Assembly (NCBI GenBank): GCA_048772705.1
Contig: JBLWGC010000036.1
Coordinates: forward strand, 186,001 to 250,000
Length of the DNA stretch: 64,000 nt
From: Leidyana gryllorum EB-2025a
Lineage: Eukaryota; Apicomplexa
Reading direction: 5' to 3'
Below the pieces are notes generated by a model. The model was not told the origin of the DNA and searched no databases. It saw only the letters and a program-made list of their open reading frames with translations. This document shows positions 9,774-21,400 of the stretch, in pieces (the first letter of the stretch is position 1; every line of letters starts with the position of its first letter). A program made the position numbers and the translations under genes.

Positions 9774-12035
9774 AGTGTCTGGCTAAGGCTTCTTCCATCG
9801 CTCGGAAATTGGATCCAACTGCGTGGAAAAGCCTGATATACTGCTCCACGAGGTGTTGAACCACCCGTTCCTGAGCGATTTGTAATACTATGGAGGCGCA
9901 ACGTGTTTCTTTACCTTCTGAGCTTGTCGATTGGCGATCGATGCTATGGACTTTTCCGTGTCAGCGCGTAGTTCTGGTTTAATCAACTCTTTGCACGATC
10001 TCTTATAGCCTGAGCTCAAAGCAATATTGACTGGGCACCTCTGTTCTCAGCCTACCTGCGAAGAGGGCGAGGCCCAAGACAGTTGGGCGAAATCGGTCCG
10101 ACCCTCCGATCGTGATGCGCTCAACGTACTGGCGGGTCTGGATAGTCTTGATGTGCTCATGCATCGTTGCGTCTGTACCCACTCCGTACTTGTCCATACG
10201 GGATATCAACTCCACCTCTGACAGGAGCTGTGGTGGGCTCGTAGTGCCAACATCGAGCGTCAGTTTCTCTGGAGCCATTACGGACCCGGCCACCAAAGTT
10301 GGTAGAGTCTTTTGATGCCACGCTTCATAAGACCCCCACACTTCGAGAAAGCCGGGGTCAGTGATCATGACACCTTTGGTCGAAAATACTTCGCAGTCAA
10401 CTGCCACTTCGATGTACGACTCCTTTCCTTGGGCATCTGGTGAGCAAACTGCCAGAAAGTGCAGCGTTATCATCTTATAGAGCTCCCATTCGCGCTCATT
10501 CTGGCACTCATGTCGCTCAGCGCACTTCACTGGGTGAATCGGGGGATGGGCGGCATCGTCGTTGGTGCCCCGGCGGGGCAGATCGTACGACTCGTCAATC
10601 AGTTTGCGAGCGTAAGCACCCCAAACGGACGAGCTTGTCTGCTCGTGGACTAGTGTCTTGGGATCCATCGATTTGGGGAACGAGTCCGTCTCTGTTCTGG
10701 GGTAGCTGAGAATGCCTCTGTTATACAAAGCTTCGGCTAAAGCCATAGTCTCATGTGCGGCAAACTTGAGCAGTCTGGCCGCATACTTTGTCATTGCGAT
10801 GGTGTCTGGGGACTGTTGGAGACGCCGTTTCAGCGAGCACTCACTCATAGGCACTGGTTTGCGGCGTTTGGTTGGTCGATCATCCACCTTCTGGACTTTC
10901 ACCATGGGATTCAAGAGGCATCTCTGGTACACCACCATACAGAATAGTCTGTCGAATACTCTGTGCCTCTTCCACAAGAACGGAATGCTCTCTCCGTTGT
11001 GTCTGAAGCCAAATGTTGGGTGCGCGGAGATCGGCGGCTCACTTGATCGTCAATGAAAGATAGAAGAAGTTCTCCGGCACAAAGGCCTGAATTGCCGCGT
11101 ACCGCGACACCACAAATCCGAGTGTGGGGAATTGGCACGGCCCGTAACTGATGACTTTAGTCGGCATATTGAACGCTTGCTTGAATCTCAAAGTCATCAA
11201 TCTTGTCAGAGAGACTCCCAGACGCAGGTCAAGTTCTTGTCGCGCATCGACTGCCTGCCGTGAGAGGAGGAGTTACTCGAACACACAGGGGCTCAACGTT
11301 TACTTCGGCTAAGGCAACATCCGGAGGATGTAAAGTGGCCATGGCATGGCGGATATCACTCGCTGCGGAGATGGGTGTGTAGCGGAGAAGCAATCGAGGC
11401 ACCCATACCCGTGACCGCCGAGAAAGTTGCCCGATGCACAGCTATGCGGGGCTTAACCTTCTGAACCACTTCTACGACTTCAAATGCAATGCCTTCACCC
11501 TCGCGATCGCAATCAAGCCACAAGATCAGGGCATCACATCTGTACTGCTCGTGTTGATAGGGAGCAACGCTTTCGATACTCACTGGCGTGCGTATTTCGT
11601 TAGATTAGTGGCTAAGTCCTTATTATCAGTCGATACCCGCTTGTGCACGGGGGCTGACAGCATCAATACCATGGAGCACAAAGGCCTTTGTCATACCAAC
11701 AAGCAACGAAGACGGGGGAAATGACATCCAGTTATCATATTCAGGTGCGAAAGCGATTTCCATCAAATGTCTGTGGAGTGCGTCGGTCAACCGATTCAGA
11801 TAACAGCCGAGTTACCCTCGTACGCTGGTGAATATCATTTCGGCGGGTAACCCTTGGACTTGACATTGGAATGCCGATACAGAATTAAACTTGGATGATG
11901 ACTGAAGCTGTCGGAACGTAGGCAATCTTCGCTATACTACTATCGTACCCGCTCCACTCGTTGCCCCTGGCTGAGTATGGACACGATCTGTTTTGCCACT
12001 GATGGTTTCTCTGCGACACTCAAGTACTTCAGCAT
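9751..12035 (-). CDS. TOP3: DNA topoisomerase III (type IA)
   Basis: Type IA topoisomerase that, with a RecQ helicase, dissolves recombination intermediates in the nucleus. The start [21 protein letters not shown] is the typical Toprim beginning; then [20 protein letters not shown], the acidic [52 protein letters not shown], and the active-site Tyr in [16 protein letters not shown]. Further on come [15 protein letters not shown] and the end [17 protein letters not shown]. Eight introns can be placed; most are 40-50 nt and in phase. The third (starting near 11678 or 11651) is longer and its donor is uncertain. The C-terminus stops soon after the core, with no zinc-finger tail, so it is shorter than animal TOP3A. 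The last 23 bp of coding sequence overlap citrate synthase on the other strand. Confidence 0.93.
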
Positions 12036-12137
12036 CCTGATGAGGACAAAACGTCTGCCCCTCAATTTCCGGCTCACAAATTTGTCAAGAGCATCTTTTC
12101 TGACTCCTCTAGACTGGTTGTCTCATCGCGTGCTCAT

Positions 12138-12201
12138 CCTCGTGCACAACCGCTGGCGTGAAGCAACTAAACAGCGTCAGTGTTTGCACACGAGGTATAC
12201 C
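12138..12201. repeat. Hairpin element, copy 1
   Basis: This 64-bp element is repeated at 12289-12352 with 61 of 64 bases identical. Its ends CCTCGTGCACAACCGCTG and CAGTGTTTGCACACGAGG pair over 15 of 18 positions, with a 16-nt loop plus flanking bases between. The trailing GTATACC is also shared. Confidence 0.85.
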
Positions 12202-12288
12202 AATTAGTCCTACTTCAACATGGATTCTCGTCTTGGGCGACTATGCATACGAATCGGACAAACACTCCTTCTCCATGCACCATTATTT

Positions 12289-12352
12289 CCTCGTGCACAA
12301 CCGCTGGGGTGAAGTAACTAAACAGCGTCAGCGTTTGCACACGAGGTATACC
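12289..12352. repeat. Hairpin element, copy 2
   Basis: Second copy, 151 bp downstream of copy 1. It differs at three positions. Two are in the loop; the third, in the 3' arm, turns a G-U wobble of copy 1 into a G-C pair, so pairing is preserved. That pattern fits a structured RNA better than a protein-binding site. Confidence 0.85.
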
Positions 12353-12395
12353 GATCTTCGGCGCCCTTAGAGGAGATGGGGAGACAGCGTCACCC

Positions 12396-12431
12396 TGTCA
12401 TAGGAAAAGAGGCTCCACATCCCCTATGACA
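12396..12431. repeat. Perfect 9-bp inverted repeat
   Basis: TGTCATAGG at 12396-12404 and CCTATGACA at 12423-12431 are exact reverse complements with an 18-nt loop. It follows hairpin copy 2 by 43 bp and may be part of the same transcript or act as its terminator-like end. No T-run of terminator type follows on the plus strand. Confidence 0.6.
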
Positions 12432-12536
12432 TACTTATATTGCCAATATTGTATCATGCTTGTCAATGGGTAATCGTTTCTGAAAGATTGCGTTGTCGAT
12501 CGGTCTGCTCAGGGGGCTCTTTTGCTCGTAGACTAA

Positions 12537-15052
12537 TCAGAAATTAGCTCCACTGGTACTGAGGGTGGACCAAGGAAGCAACGCTCGGAGAAAAACCAAT
12601 GCAGCATTGCTGTTCACATTGAGAGTGCCTGTGCGCTGAGCAAAATCGCTCCACCACCTTTGCAAAGGTGTTCCCTCTGTGCTGCCCGTACTTCGCAAAT
12701 TGATTGCATTCGCTGTACCACTCGCTTCAGGGGCCGAGTTTAGGAGAACGGATGCGAGTACAGGTTTGCGCGCATCGAACTCGGAACTGCGCACCCCGGC
12801 GTATTGGACTGATATTGTGGGGAGCGCAAGAAATAGACCAACTTGTGCAGCCGTCCGGCAGAATGCTTGCGGGATGGTTGCAACCGGGTCTGATACGCCT
12901 AGACTCCTCATGTTGTGCGCTCGAACTTCAACACTTCCCAGCTTGCTTTCAAGCACCTGGAAGGTGTCAAGCATCTTGCAGGCTTGGCGCAGCCATGGTA
13001 GCAGCGGCAGCCACAATTCATGAGATTGCCTACAATAGGCGGCGACCAATTCTGAACGGCGGTTTTTGAAGAGGTCTGCCAATCCATTTGCTTCGGAGGC
13101 ACTCAGGGTGGGGAGGACAGACTTCAAATAGGCAGGTACATCTCCCGACGACTTCTTGTTCAACACGGCATACTGACGAATTTCCGACTGGAATGCCGGT
13201 TCTGAACGAAAGAGTGTGTGCCGGAGATCTGAAATTCTTGACTTACTGGCGCTCGAATCCACCACCTCCAGGAGAAGGGCGGGGAAGGCCGGGAATAACC
13301 AAATAGCTCTCATGAGGCTCAAGTGACAGTATTCGGTATTGAGTTGGCCATCCACTTTGCTCGAAGTCCATTCAGCAGCAGCGGGGGTCACAATGTCAGA
13401 GCTGTTGCAGTAGCAGTATGTTCGAGCGTCAAGTGTCGTAAAGCTGCGTTCAAACGAGTTCCGCATGAACGTCCAGAACTCAGCAGCTGTCACATTGGTC
13501 AAAGAGTCGCTGAAAGCCTTTTCGGTGGCGGTTCGGGGCGGCAGGGCTCTCAGAGCCCCCAGGGCCGCACTGAAGGCATACTGTGGGAAAGCAAAGTCCA
13601 ATCGCCAAGCGAATGGCACACTGGTGCAGTCGATGCGTAGATTGCGCTCCCCCATGAAGCCTGTGGCGTTCCCTTCCTGCTGATAACCCCAGGTCTCCGG
13701 AACGAACCGGTCTATGATAGTTAACAATTGGTCGGTTTCCCGCGCCCGAACTGCCGTGTCGGCGATGAACAGCAGGGCGTGTGAGACATCGTTAGATAGT
13801 GTCATGCACAGTAGTAACCGGAAAAGCTGATCATCAGTGTGTGACACCCGACTCATATTCTTACCGTCAAAGCAGTCGCCGGGCAGCCACGCTGAACCAA
13901 ACTCCAAGCATACATGTGCAACACTTTAATTAGTAGCAGATTACCCAAAGCCGGTGTCGCGAGAGCCGCCTTGACCTCCTCTCGACGCTCGCGATTGGCA
14001 AATTGCATTTCTCGTAAACTTTCAGTACGCAGATTCCAATCGACGTGCAGGTCATCTGCGATGGTGGCCAAGGCCGAAGCCACCTCCCGCTCGTCGATTC
14101 TGCTCAACATCATATGTGGTAAAGGGGGCTGGCAGTGGCCTCCAGCATTGTGCTGGTGAGGATTGAGCTTTGAGGGGTGGAAGTGGTAGGCCAGTGAGGT
14201 CTGCATAGCCCCAACAGCCTTCAGGATGTATTGAAAGGATGTCTCAAACTGATCCTGCTGAATGTAAGAATCAGCCAGGAACAGATTGGCCGAGGGGTGA
14301 AAGGGGTTGAGGTCGAACCGCGTGAACTCGTGCAGCATGTGTAAGTCTCCGCGAGCCACAATGTCTTCGAGCGGCTCAAAACTGCTCAAATATCGCTCAG
14401 TGGGGAAGATTCCCCATCGACCCTCACTGCCTTCAACGAGGCCCATAGTGAAATAGTTCTCTCCCCGAGGATCGAAATTGTCCCAGCGATGTCCAGCGGA
14501 GGCCTCCTCCCTCATCTTCAGCAGCTCGTTCTTGGGGCAGAGATACCCATGCCGCTGAGACACCATTGTTTTGAAGGCACGTTTCCGGGCACGTCTCTGT
14601 TGTACTTGGGATATCTTGGTCATCTCAACTTCCGGGTCAAAGCTGACCAGCTGGAAACTGAAGCACGTCCGCGCACTCGTGGTGGGACCGCCGTCCTCGG
14701 CGTTGTCCTCGCTCACTTCGTCTTCGAGTTGCTCGGATTCGACATTCTGCCCTTCTGCTGCACCCTCCTCGTTTACCCGCGCGACAATGTCAGCAGCGTC
14801 CTTGTCCAAGGCAGAGCGCGACTTGGTACCCGCACTGGGGACACTGCTCTGGTACGCCAGTACGACCTCTGGCTCACCATCGCTCTTGGACTCCTCATGC
14901 TCGACCTCGTCCTCGCCGTCGGCTTCTGAGTCACTAATAGCGAAAGGGTTTCTATGTGCTTGTACGCTACTAGCTTCTGATGCCTCACTGTCGCTCTCAG
15001 CGGCCTCCAAAACTTGGCCCTTACGGAGCAGTTTAACTTGGCGCGAAGCCAT
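12537..15052 (-). CDS. TCF25: TCF25/Rqc1 family protein
   Basis: Homologue of TCF25 (Nulp1), yeast Rqc1, a part of the ribosome quality control complex that handles stalled nascent chains on 60S subunits. The first 150 residues are acidic and Ser-rich with an SDSE repeat pattern. The conserved core follows: RRARKRAFKTMVSQRHGYLC, SFEPLEDIVARGDLHMLHEF, FDLNPFHPSANLFLADSYI, then a helical-repeat region (LLLIKVLHMYAWSLVQRGCP, LLFIADTAVRARETDQLL, FPQYAFSAALGALRALP). One intron near 13868 (GTAAGA to ATCAG) joins in phase, giving about 820 residues. The stop is at 12537. The start codon at 15050-15052 shares two bases with the predicted start of the divergent secreted-protein gene. Confidence 0.93.
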
Positions 15053-16907
15053 GAGGCTCTTTTTTCAACACAGCATGCATGTGTTCCACATGTCCGCCTT
15101 GCTTATATATGGATTCGTCGCCAGCGTTCTGCTTCGAACCGCTGGGGCAACAAACACCACCACAACCGTGACTGGTGAACGTGTGGTATTCAAAGAGCCT
15201 TCAGATTCAGTACACCGAGCCACCCCTGTACGCCATAGCAAAATCCCCCGGCCTGTCAACACCCACTCAGCTCGGCCACGCACGAAACTCCCCCAAAGCT
15301 CTGATTCACTCAGCGAGAGAGGGACTGGGGGAGTCATTGGACCTTCCAACGGGGACCTCGATGAAGTTGCTCAGACTGTCACACCCCACAGTGGGACGCT
15401 AAAAGGCACCGCATCTCTCACTTTCAGCACCTTCCCCAAATCCTGGGAAACCCCGCTCTCAAAACGCGACCATTTGCCCCTTGCACCGGCGGTCCGGGGA
15501 AGCTTAGCAAAACCCTTGTCACGACTAGCGCAGTCAGCATATCAAGCCATTGAAGCTGTTCCTCTCAGCCACGCTGTTCCCAAAATCGAGCCGACCGGTA
15601 GCGATGAAACTCCTGAAGAGTCGTCGGAGGACACCAAACCGGCTGACGACCCGTTCGAAGTTAAGGATGTTAGCGGATTCGTTGGGCACACTACAAAATG
15701 GTACCTTAACAAAGCCACAGAGAGGACAACCGTACCTTATGAAATAACACCTGAGGCAGCCGCCGACTTTGCACAGAAACAGAAAGTTGGATCTTTTGAC
15801 ACATACAATTTCCCTGGCTTCCCAGAATGGAAAGCTGTTTCCAGCTTCGCAAGTCTAATATCGAGGCTGGAACCGGTCGCTCAAGATCTCTCAGGGCCAG
15901 ACGACAGAGAAATCAGAAGTATTCCTGTGAATTACTGGGCAATCTTTCAGGCGTATCGCAAAACCTATGTGGATCATCAACATGCCGAATCCTTCATGCT
16001 TGGTAGGGAGATCACCGTATCCAAGTCCCGATCGAAGTTTGTTGTCCGGGGAAAGCGCTTCCAGCCAGCCCTGGTCAAAGACTTCATGCGGCTTGCGACC
16101 TTCCTCTCAGACGGAGGCCCCCGCTTTCAGCTGCTACTCACATGGGTCGATCTCGCGGTCATGAGTATGATACGCAAGCTCCAGGCGGAAACATTGGTAG
16201 CGAACAAAGATATGAGGAAGACTTCAATCAATATTTCGCCAGATGCATTACCCCGCTACACCCTGGGGTACACCTACTTGTTGCCCTTCACGGACAAAGT
16301 CAGCATTTGGTATACAAAGCTGCTAAACACACTCCCAGCGAAACTGGCAAAGCGACGCACAGTCGTGACTGGGTCAAGCTACAGTAAGTCAGAAAGTTGA
16401 TTGCAAATCCCATCTGTCTCAGTTTGTGATTCTGATCGCATCATACACACGTGGAAGGTCTATCCGTCTGGACAAGCCAACAATATCAAGCTCTCTGGAC
16501 TGGCCAAACATCTGAACGAGAAAGCCATGGTCCAATTATTCATTCTCAATTGCATCAGTCCACTCGCCCGCCATGAAGCCCATCAAATACTCATCAGCGA
16601 AATCGCCGCACTCCTCGGTGCTGGCATGAGAAGGACGGAAAATTGGGTACAACAACTTCAACCTCACTTCGACCCATTACCGGTGGATGGTGGGAACATT
16701 TGGCACTTCCTCGTCTGGACTGTCGCAACCAAAGATGGCATTAGGTGGAAGAACAAATTAGCAGAAAAGCTGTACTCCACAGTTCAATTGACCAACTGTT
16801 ATTTGAATTACAAGCTGAGAGATCGGGAAGGTGAACGGGCCAAAATGCCTTGTATGCCGCCGGAGGAGAGGCCGGACGAAGCGGCATCAGTTGACAATGC
16901 CCATTGA
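15051..16907 (+). CDS. Secreted protein, unknown
   Basis: No family recognised. The N-terminus (MSALLIYGFVASVLLRTAGA and residues just before it) is a clear signal peptide. There are in-frame ATGs at 15051, 15075 and 15090; 15090 gives the most compact signal, 15051 the longest protein. A Ser/Thr/Pro-rich linker of about 170 residues follows, then a folded-looking part from about residue 200 (GFVGHTTKWYLNKAT, YEITPEAAADFAQKQ, FQLLLTWVDLAVMSMIRKL, WYTKLLNTLPAKLAKRR). One intron at 16384 (GTAAGT to CTCAG) joins in phase to exon 2 (WKVYPSGQANNIKLSGLAKHL to the stop). The protein is about 605 residues and has few cysteines. It is probably exported to the cell surface, micronemes or parasite exterior; this is inference from the signal peptide only. 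Confidence 0.8.
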
Positions 16908-16977
16908 TGTGAACAAAACCCGGTTGGGTTTTGTCAGCACACACCACACGTGTGTGTAAGAAGGAAGGGAGACAACG

Positions 16978-17889
16978 ATGGCTAGCGTTGAAGACGTGCG
17001 AAGGCACTACGAAAGGAAGATAGAGGAGGTTAAAAGGATGTACAAATTATTGGTGAGCTGATGGAGGTCCGCTTGTGACTACTGCAGAGCACAGAATGAA
17101 GAATTACTCCGTGAGAATCTGCGTTACCGAAGAAAACTGAGAACCATTCAAGATGCTCTCATGCTTCGAAACCATAATATAATAGCCAGGGAAGTTCTGA
17201 CAGATCATGTAGCCAGCAAAAGGCCCCCTTTCGTTCCGAAACTCCCTCCTGTTGAAGAATTGCGATTTGCTCCTTCCTGCACTTCTTTTCATACGGCTGC
17301 TGACTTATGCAACTCTCCCGACGCAGAGCCCGCAAACGAGGTTGAAGCTAATTTAAATGAAGCCGACGACGACTCAGCAGCCAAACGCTCGTCAGTCGGC
17401 TCCACGTCAACAAATGAAGGCGAGCATAAGGAACCTCCCTCATCGCCTCCTCCAGATCGTTACATGGAGGCCGTCCCATCCATCACAACACCCCGTCCAA
17501 CATTACCCGGCGACATGATGGCAGAGGACGAGCCTTATGTAGACATCGGAGGAAGTGCCCAAGTATGCGGACGCAAGCGTATGATGTCACCAAACTCATA
17601 CTCTTGCAATGTTACATCACGAGATCTCAGACCTCGAACTCATTTTGTTCGATACCAGCCAATCTCCCTCAGGTATTTCGCCAACCCCTTGCTTCCCATA
17701 GAGTCCCGCTTTCAGAACCAAACTACGACGCACGACGGCCAAACAGCAATTCGACCCCTTTGCCCTCTGTCGCTGGGATTGTCAACAGATAATACGTTAG
17801 TGAAAACAAACAGAGCTAACAGTCGATCTATCACTTGGTGCCGCTCTTGCGGTGGCATTCCGCTAAGCACGGCGAGTCCGGATTCTTGA
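16978..17889 (+). CDS. Coiled-coil protein, unknown
   Basis: The first 55 residues form a basic coiled coil (VRRHYERKIEEVKRMYKLL, then NEELLRENLRYRRKLRTI). The rest is low-complexity, acidic then Ser/Pro-rich, with no known domain. One intron (from 17053, GTGAGC to GCACAG) is needed and joins in phase; a nearer AG would hit a stop. The start follows the stop of the secreted-protein gene by 70 bp on the same strand. The last 59 bp of the frame lie opposite the MsrA C-terminus; since that stretch has no independent coding look, an unrecognised 3' intron or earlier end is possible. Confidence 0.6.
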
Positions 17890-18385
17890 CAAAATACTTC
17901 TGATGGTAGTCCTCCGCTTCCCAGAACGTTGAGGCAGGACTGACTTTGGTCGCTACTTTCTTCTTGTTGGCAGTCTCCCACTCCGCGATCTTTTTCTCAG
18001 CGACAGCCTTCTGTGCGTCGCTGTGGTAGAAGATCTCCGTGCGATACTGAGATCCGATGTCCACCCCTTGTCGGTTTAGTTGAGTTGGATCGTGCATCTC
18101 GAAGAACTCATCGATGATGGCATCATAAGAGACTTGTTCGGGGTCGAATTCCACCTCACAGACTTCAGCGTGACCAGTCACATCTTTTTTGACTTCGGGG
18201 TAGGTCGGATGGTCAACATGACCGCCCATATATCCTACTCTGGTTGCAATAACACCCGGTGTAGTGCGAAACCACTCCTCAGTACCCCAGAAGCAGCCAG
18301 CTGCAAGCGTTGCAACTTCCTTGCCCATGGTTGGTGTTATGAAACACAATAGAGTGATGAGAGTTAGAAATATTGGTACCTCCAT
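17831..18385 (-). CDS. MSRA: Peptide methionine sulfoxide reductase A
   Basis: Reduces methionine-S-sulfoxide in proteins and free form. It is a single exon of 184 residues. The active-site motif GCFWGTEEWFRTTPGV lies near residue 30, and other family blocks are present: YMGGHVDHPTYPEV, GHAEVCEVEFDP, FFEMHDPTQLNRQGVDIGSQYR and AEDYHQKYF. The C-terminus carries a Cys pair (CLAEC) that may resolve the disulfide. The first 20 residues (MEVPIFLTLITLLCFITPT) form a signal or anchor sequence, while the second Met (MGKEVATLAAG) would give a cytosolic form. Use of both starts is possible. It converges on, and overlaps by 59 bp, the coiled-coil gene. Confidence 0.95.
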   Translation of the reverse strand: MEVPIFLTLITLLCFITPTMGKEVATLAAGCFWGTEEWFRTTPGVIATRVGYMGGHVDHPTYPEVKKDVTGHAEVCEVEFDPEQVSYDAIIDEFFEMHDPTQLNRQGVDIGSQYRTEIFYHSDAQKAVAEKKIAEWETANKKKVATKVSPASTFWEAEDYHQKYFVKNPDSPCLAECHRKSGTK

Positions 18386-18480
18386 TTGTAATTGTGACCC
18401 AAAATGGACTCAACGTCGGTCGATACCTTGTAGAGGGTTGTTGGTACTTAGAGAGGCAGTGCTAGCGAAAATGGTGATTT

Positions 18481-21400
18481 ATGAAATTTGGTGTCAAACT
18501 TGAGACTTATGCCATTCCGGAGTGGTCTGACAAATATGTGCGATACAATGACTTGAAGAAGTTCCTCAAGCGTCAGAAAGCGAAGATTGAAGCGGCTACG
18601 GCGGGTGGATCTCGTAATGGTCTCGTGTCGGGAGTGTGGTGGCGTCGAGAGGAGAGTTCCGGGTGCGAGCAAGGTGAGTTTGGCGGAGGGGTTATGAGAC
18701 TGATGCAGCTGTGCGCGAGACGGCTTGCGAGAATTTCTCACAATTGCTGGAGGAGGAAGTAGCGAAAGTGGAAGAACACTTTGTATTCGAGTCGGCGTAA
18801 GGAACGTGATCTCTGTAAGTATCAATGAAGTAACAGTTTCTTAGATGATCGTCTGGCGGGCGTCAGTGCCGAGTTGAACATGCTTGATGTTGACACAGGG
18901 GAGCGTCACGGTTACTCTCGAAAGAAAGTGAGATCACAGGATATTTTGTTGTGGATGTCGACGCTTGCAGGAAAGGGCCAAAGAGGCCCATCTTATTCGA
19001 TTACAGCGAGCCATTGTGGCTCTATGGGATTGTTACGAGAAGCTGGACGGGTATGCACAATTGAACAACATGGCGGTGTACAAGATCCTCAAGAAGCGTG
19101 ACAAGGAGCTGAAAGTCAACAGGATGCAGCAGGATATGAAAATGTATCAGATTCGCTTTCTGGAGTTGAAACGACGCATTGATGTCAACGTAAGGGCTCT
19201 GCTGCTGGTTCTCGCAAAACATCGTCTCACTCCCTCCTCAGACGAAGATGAAGAAGCTGTATCTCCGAGCGTCTAATTCAGAAGAAGACTTTGATGGAAT
19301 GGAAATGTTGTCGGCGGCGGTTCAACGTCACTTCATGAATCAAGTGAGTAGCGGTTATCACGAATCTGCAGCACTTTGCCTCAGAATCGCCCGTCGGTCA
19401 CGTGGGTGGCCTTCTTTCTCGGCGTGTGTCTGATGTTACTGATCGACATGGCTGTTTGTGCCTTTGTTCCTGCGACTAATCCAGCCTATACTGCCGAGGC
19501 GATAGAGGCTGTGTTTCCGATTTACCGCCTGATTCTGATGGGTATTTTGCTGATCTGGGGACTTGCTTTTGATGTCTATGTGTTTGAGATCTTTGGCATC
19601 AATTATAAGTGAGGTTGTTAGGCTCCCCGACTCATGGATACCTCGGACTTTCCATCAGGTTTCTCTTGGATATCGACCCGCGGTCGGACCTCAAAGCTAC
19701 CCAACTGTTCATCACCGCGTCCAAATGCACAGCTTTCTGGATATTCGGCTTTGGCTTTATGTTCGTTGACTATCGTTTCGGTCTTGTCGGCGTACATGAT
19801 CGATACTGGATCCATCCGATTATCCAGATAGCGGGTCAGCTGCTGCTGTTTGTCAGCGGTAAACACGCCAAATTGAAACGTCAAATAGGGATGAATCTGT
19901 GGATAACAATGAAATGCGGCCTTCTTTTCATCCCGCATTTGACTCTGACACTGAATCTGATCGGTGATATCCTGACATCGTTGGCAAAGCCATTAGGTGA
20001 CCTGGAATACGCAGTGTGCTTTTACAGGTGTGTGTGTGTTTCTGATGGCCAGGTGTCAACTAATTTGTCTGTCTCCTCAGCACGGGGTTATGGCACGAGC
20101 AAGTGGCACATTGCTCTGCCGACCGATGGGCGGTTCCGCTGATGACTGCTATCCCTTTCTGGATTCGTTTCATGCAGTGTTTCAGCCGATATCGAGAAGG
20201 AGGGCCACGGAGAGCGGTACACATCGGGAATATGGGCAAGTATCTCATGTCCCTGGTGGTGGTCATTGCCACGAGTTCCAGCTGGGCCTCGCTGGATCTG
20301 TCGGTTTATGCGAAGAAACTGATCTTCGTTTTCTTTTACCTCGTCGCGTCGTTGTATAGCATGACGTGGGACTTTGTCTTTGATTGGGGTCTGGTTCCTG
20401 ATGCCGACAACTTTCTGAGGTGAGAGTGATTTGATGTCGGTGGTTTGAAATCACTCTTCCATCCATCCATACGACAGAGCGGAGCACAGCAGAATGTATC
20501 CGGAGTGGATTTACTACGCTATCGCGATGCTCAACTTGTTAGGCCGTCTGACTTGGGCTTTGACTCTGATCCCAATTGGTATCTCTGGTGATCAGGTTCT
20601 GAACATAACGCTGATTTATCTGGCGTTGGCAACCATAGAGATCACGCGTCGTTGTGGAGTAAGTGTGGCAAGTGTCTGATGCCTCTCACTCGCTCACAGT
20701 GGATCTTGTTGCGACTGGAGAATGAGCACATTACCAATAGCTCGCGGTACCGAGCGATGCTTTGGGTTCCCAGATTGACACTCGATTTCAACGACTCCCT
20801 TCCGGCTCTGGTGAACGATCGAGCATTGAATGAGGAGAGCTGGGCGCGGATTGCAGAGAAGAATCTGGGGCAAATAATCGACGAGGCTGAGAATGCCGCC
20901 ACAATGGATGATGACACGAGCAGTGCTCTGCGAGGACCAGAAACTGTAACGGATGGGCAGAACTCGGTTGCCACCCCAATGCTGATTAAGCGAGCGCAGC
21001 ATAGACTCTCTCGCAAGAAGCGATCGCGCAATCTGAACTTTTTGACTCTGGCAGCAGCCGCAAAGCGTCACATCAAGCGAGCGAACGCTGGCGGGCGTCG
21101 AGGTTCCCAAGCTTCTTCACGATCAGGGAGCTTTGGGTTGAGGCGGTGGAGACAGGGCAGTTTCAACAGTGTTGAATCCAGCGAAGAGAGTGTGGGCTTG
21201 GGTAAACGCCAGCTGTCACATGCCCAACGGGAGCCGCCTCTTCCGTTCGACCCGGTGGGCGGAATAAGTGGTGAACTTCGGGTGCTCGATGAAGACGGGC
21301 CTCTTGGCTACAGAGGAGGCATCGACCGACGTTTGCTGTCGCCAGCGGATCTGAGCGCAGTGTCGAGCCCTGGTGGTGTGATCATAATAAGTCGCAGTCG

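Larger units (their letters stand above)
12036..12536. other. Gene-free stretch of 500 bp holding repeated hairpins
   Basis: No frame here looks coding, which is unusual in this window. It lies upstream of TOP3 and downstream of TCF25, both on the minus strand. It contains two 64-bp near-identical copies that can fold, a third perfect 9-bp inverted repeat, and another ACAGCGTCA word at about 12384. A small non-coding RNA locus or a regulatory region is possible. Confidence 0.6.

Noticed and set aside
12035-12101. Box C/D snoRNA-like pair: TGATGAG at 12039 and CTGA near 12099 on the plus strand
   Set aside because: It overlaps the TOP3 start, lacks clear C'/D' boxes and a terminal stem, and such short words are expected by chance.
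14571-15050. Plus-strand frame continuous with the secreted-protein gene to the left of 15051
   Set aside because: It is antisense to the acidic, Ser-rich N-terminus of TCF25 and is Ser/Leu-rich only for that reason; the signal peptide marks the start at or after 15051.
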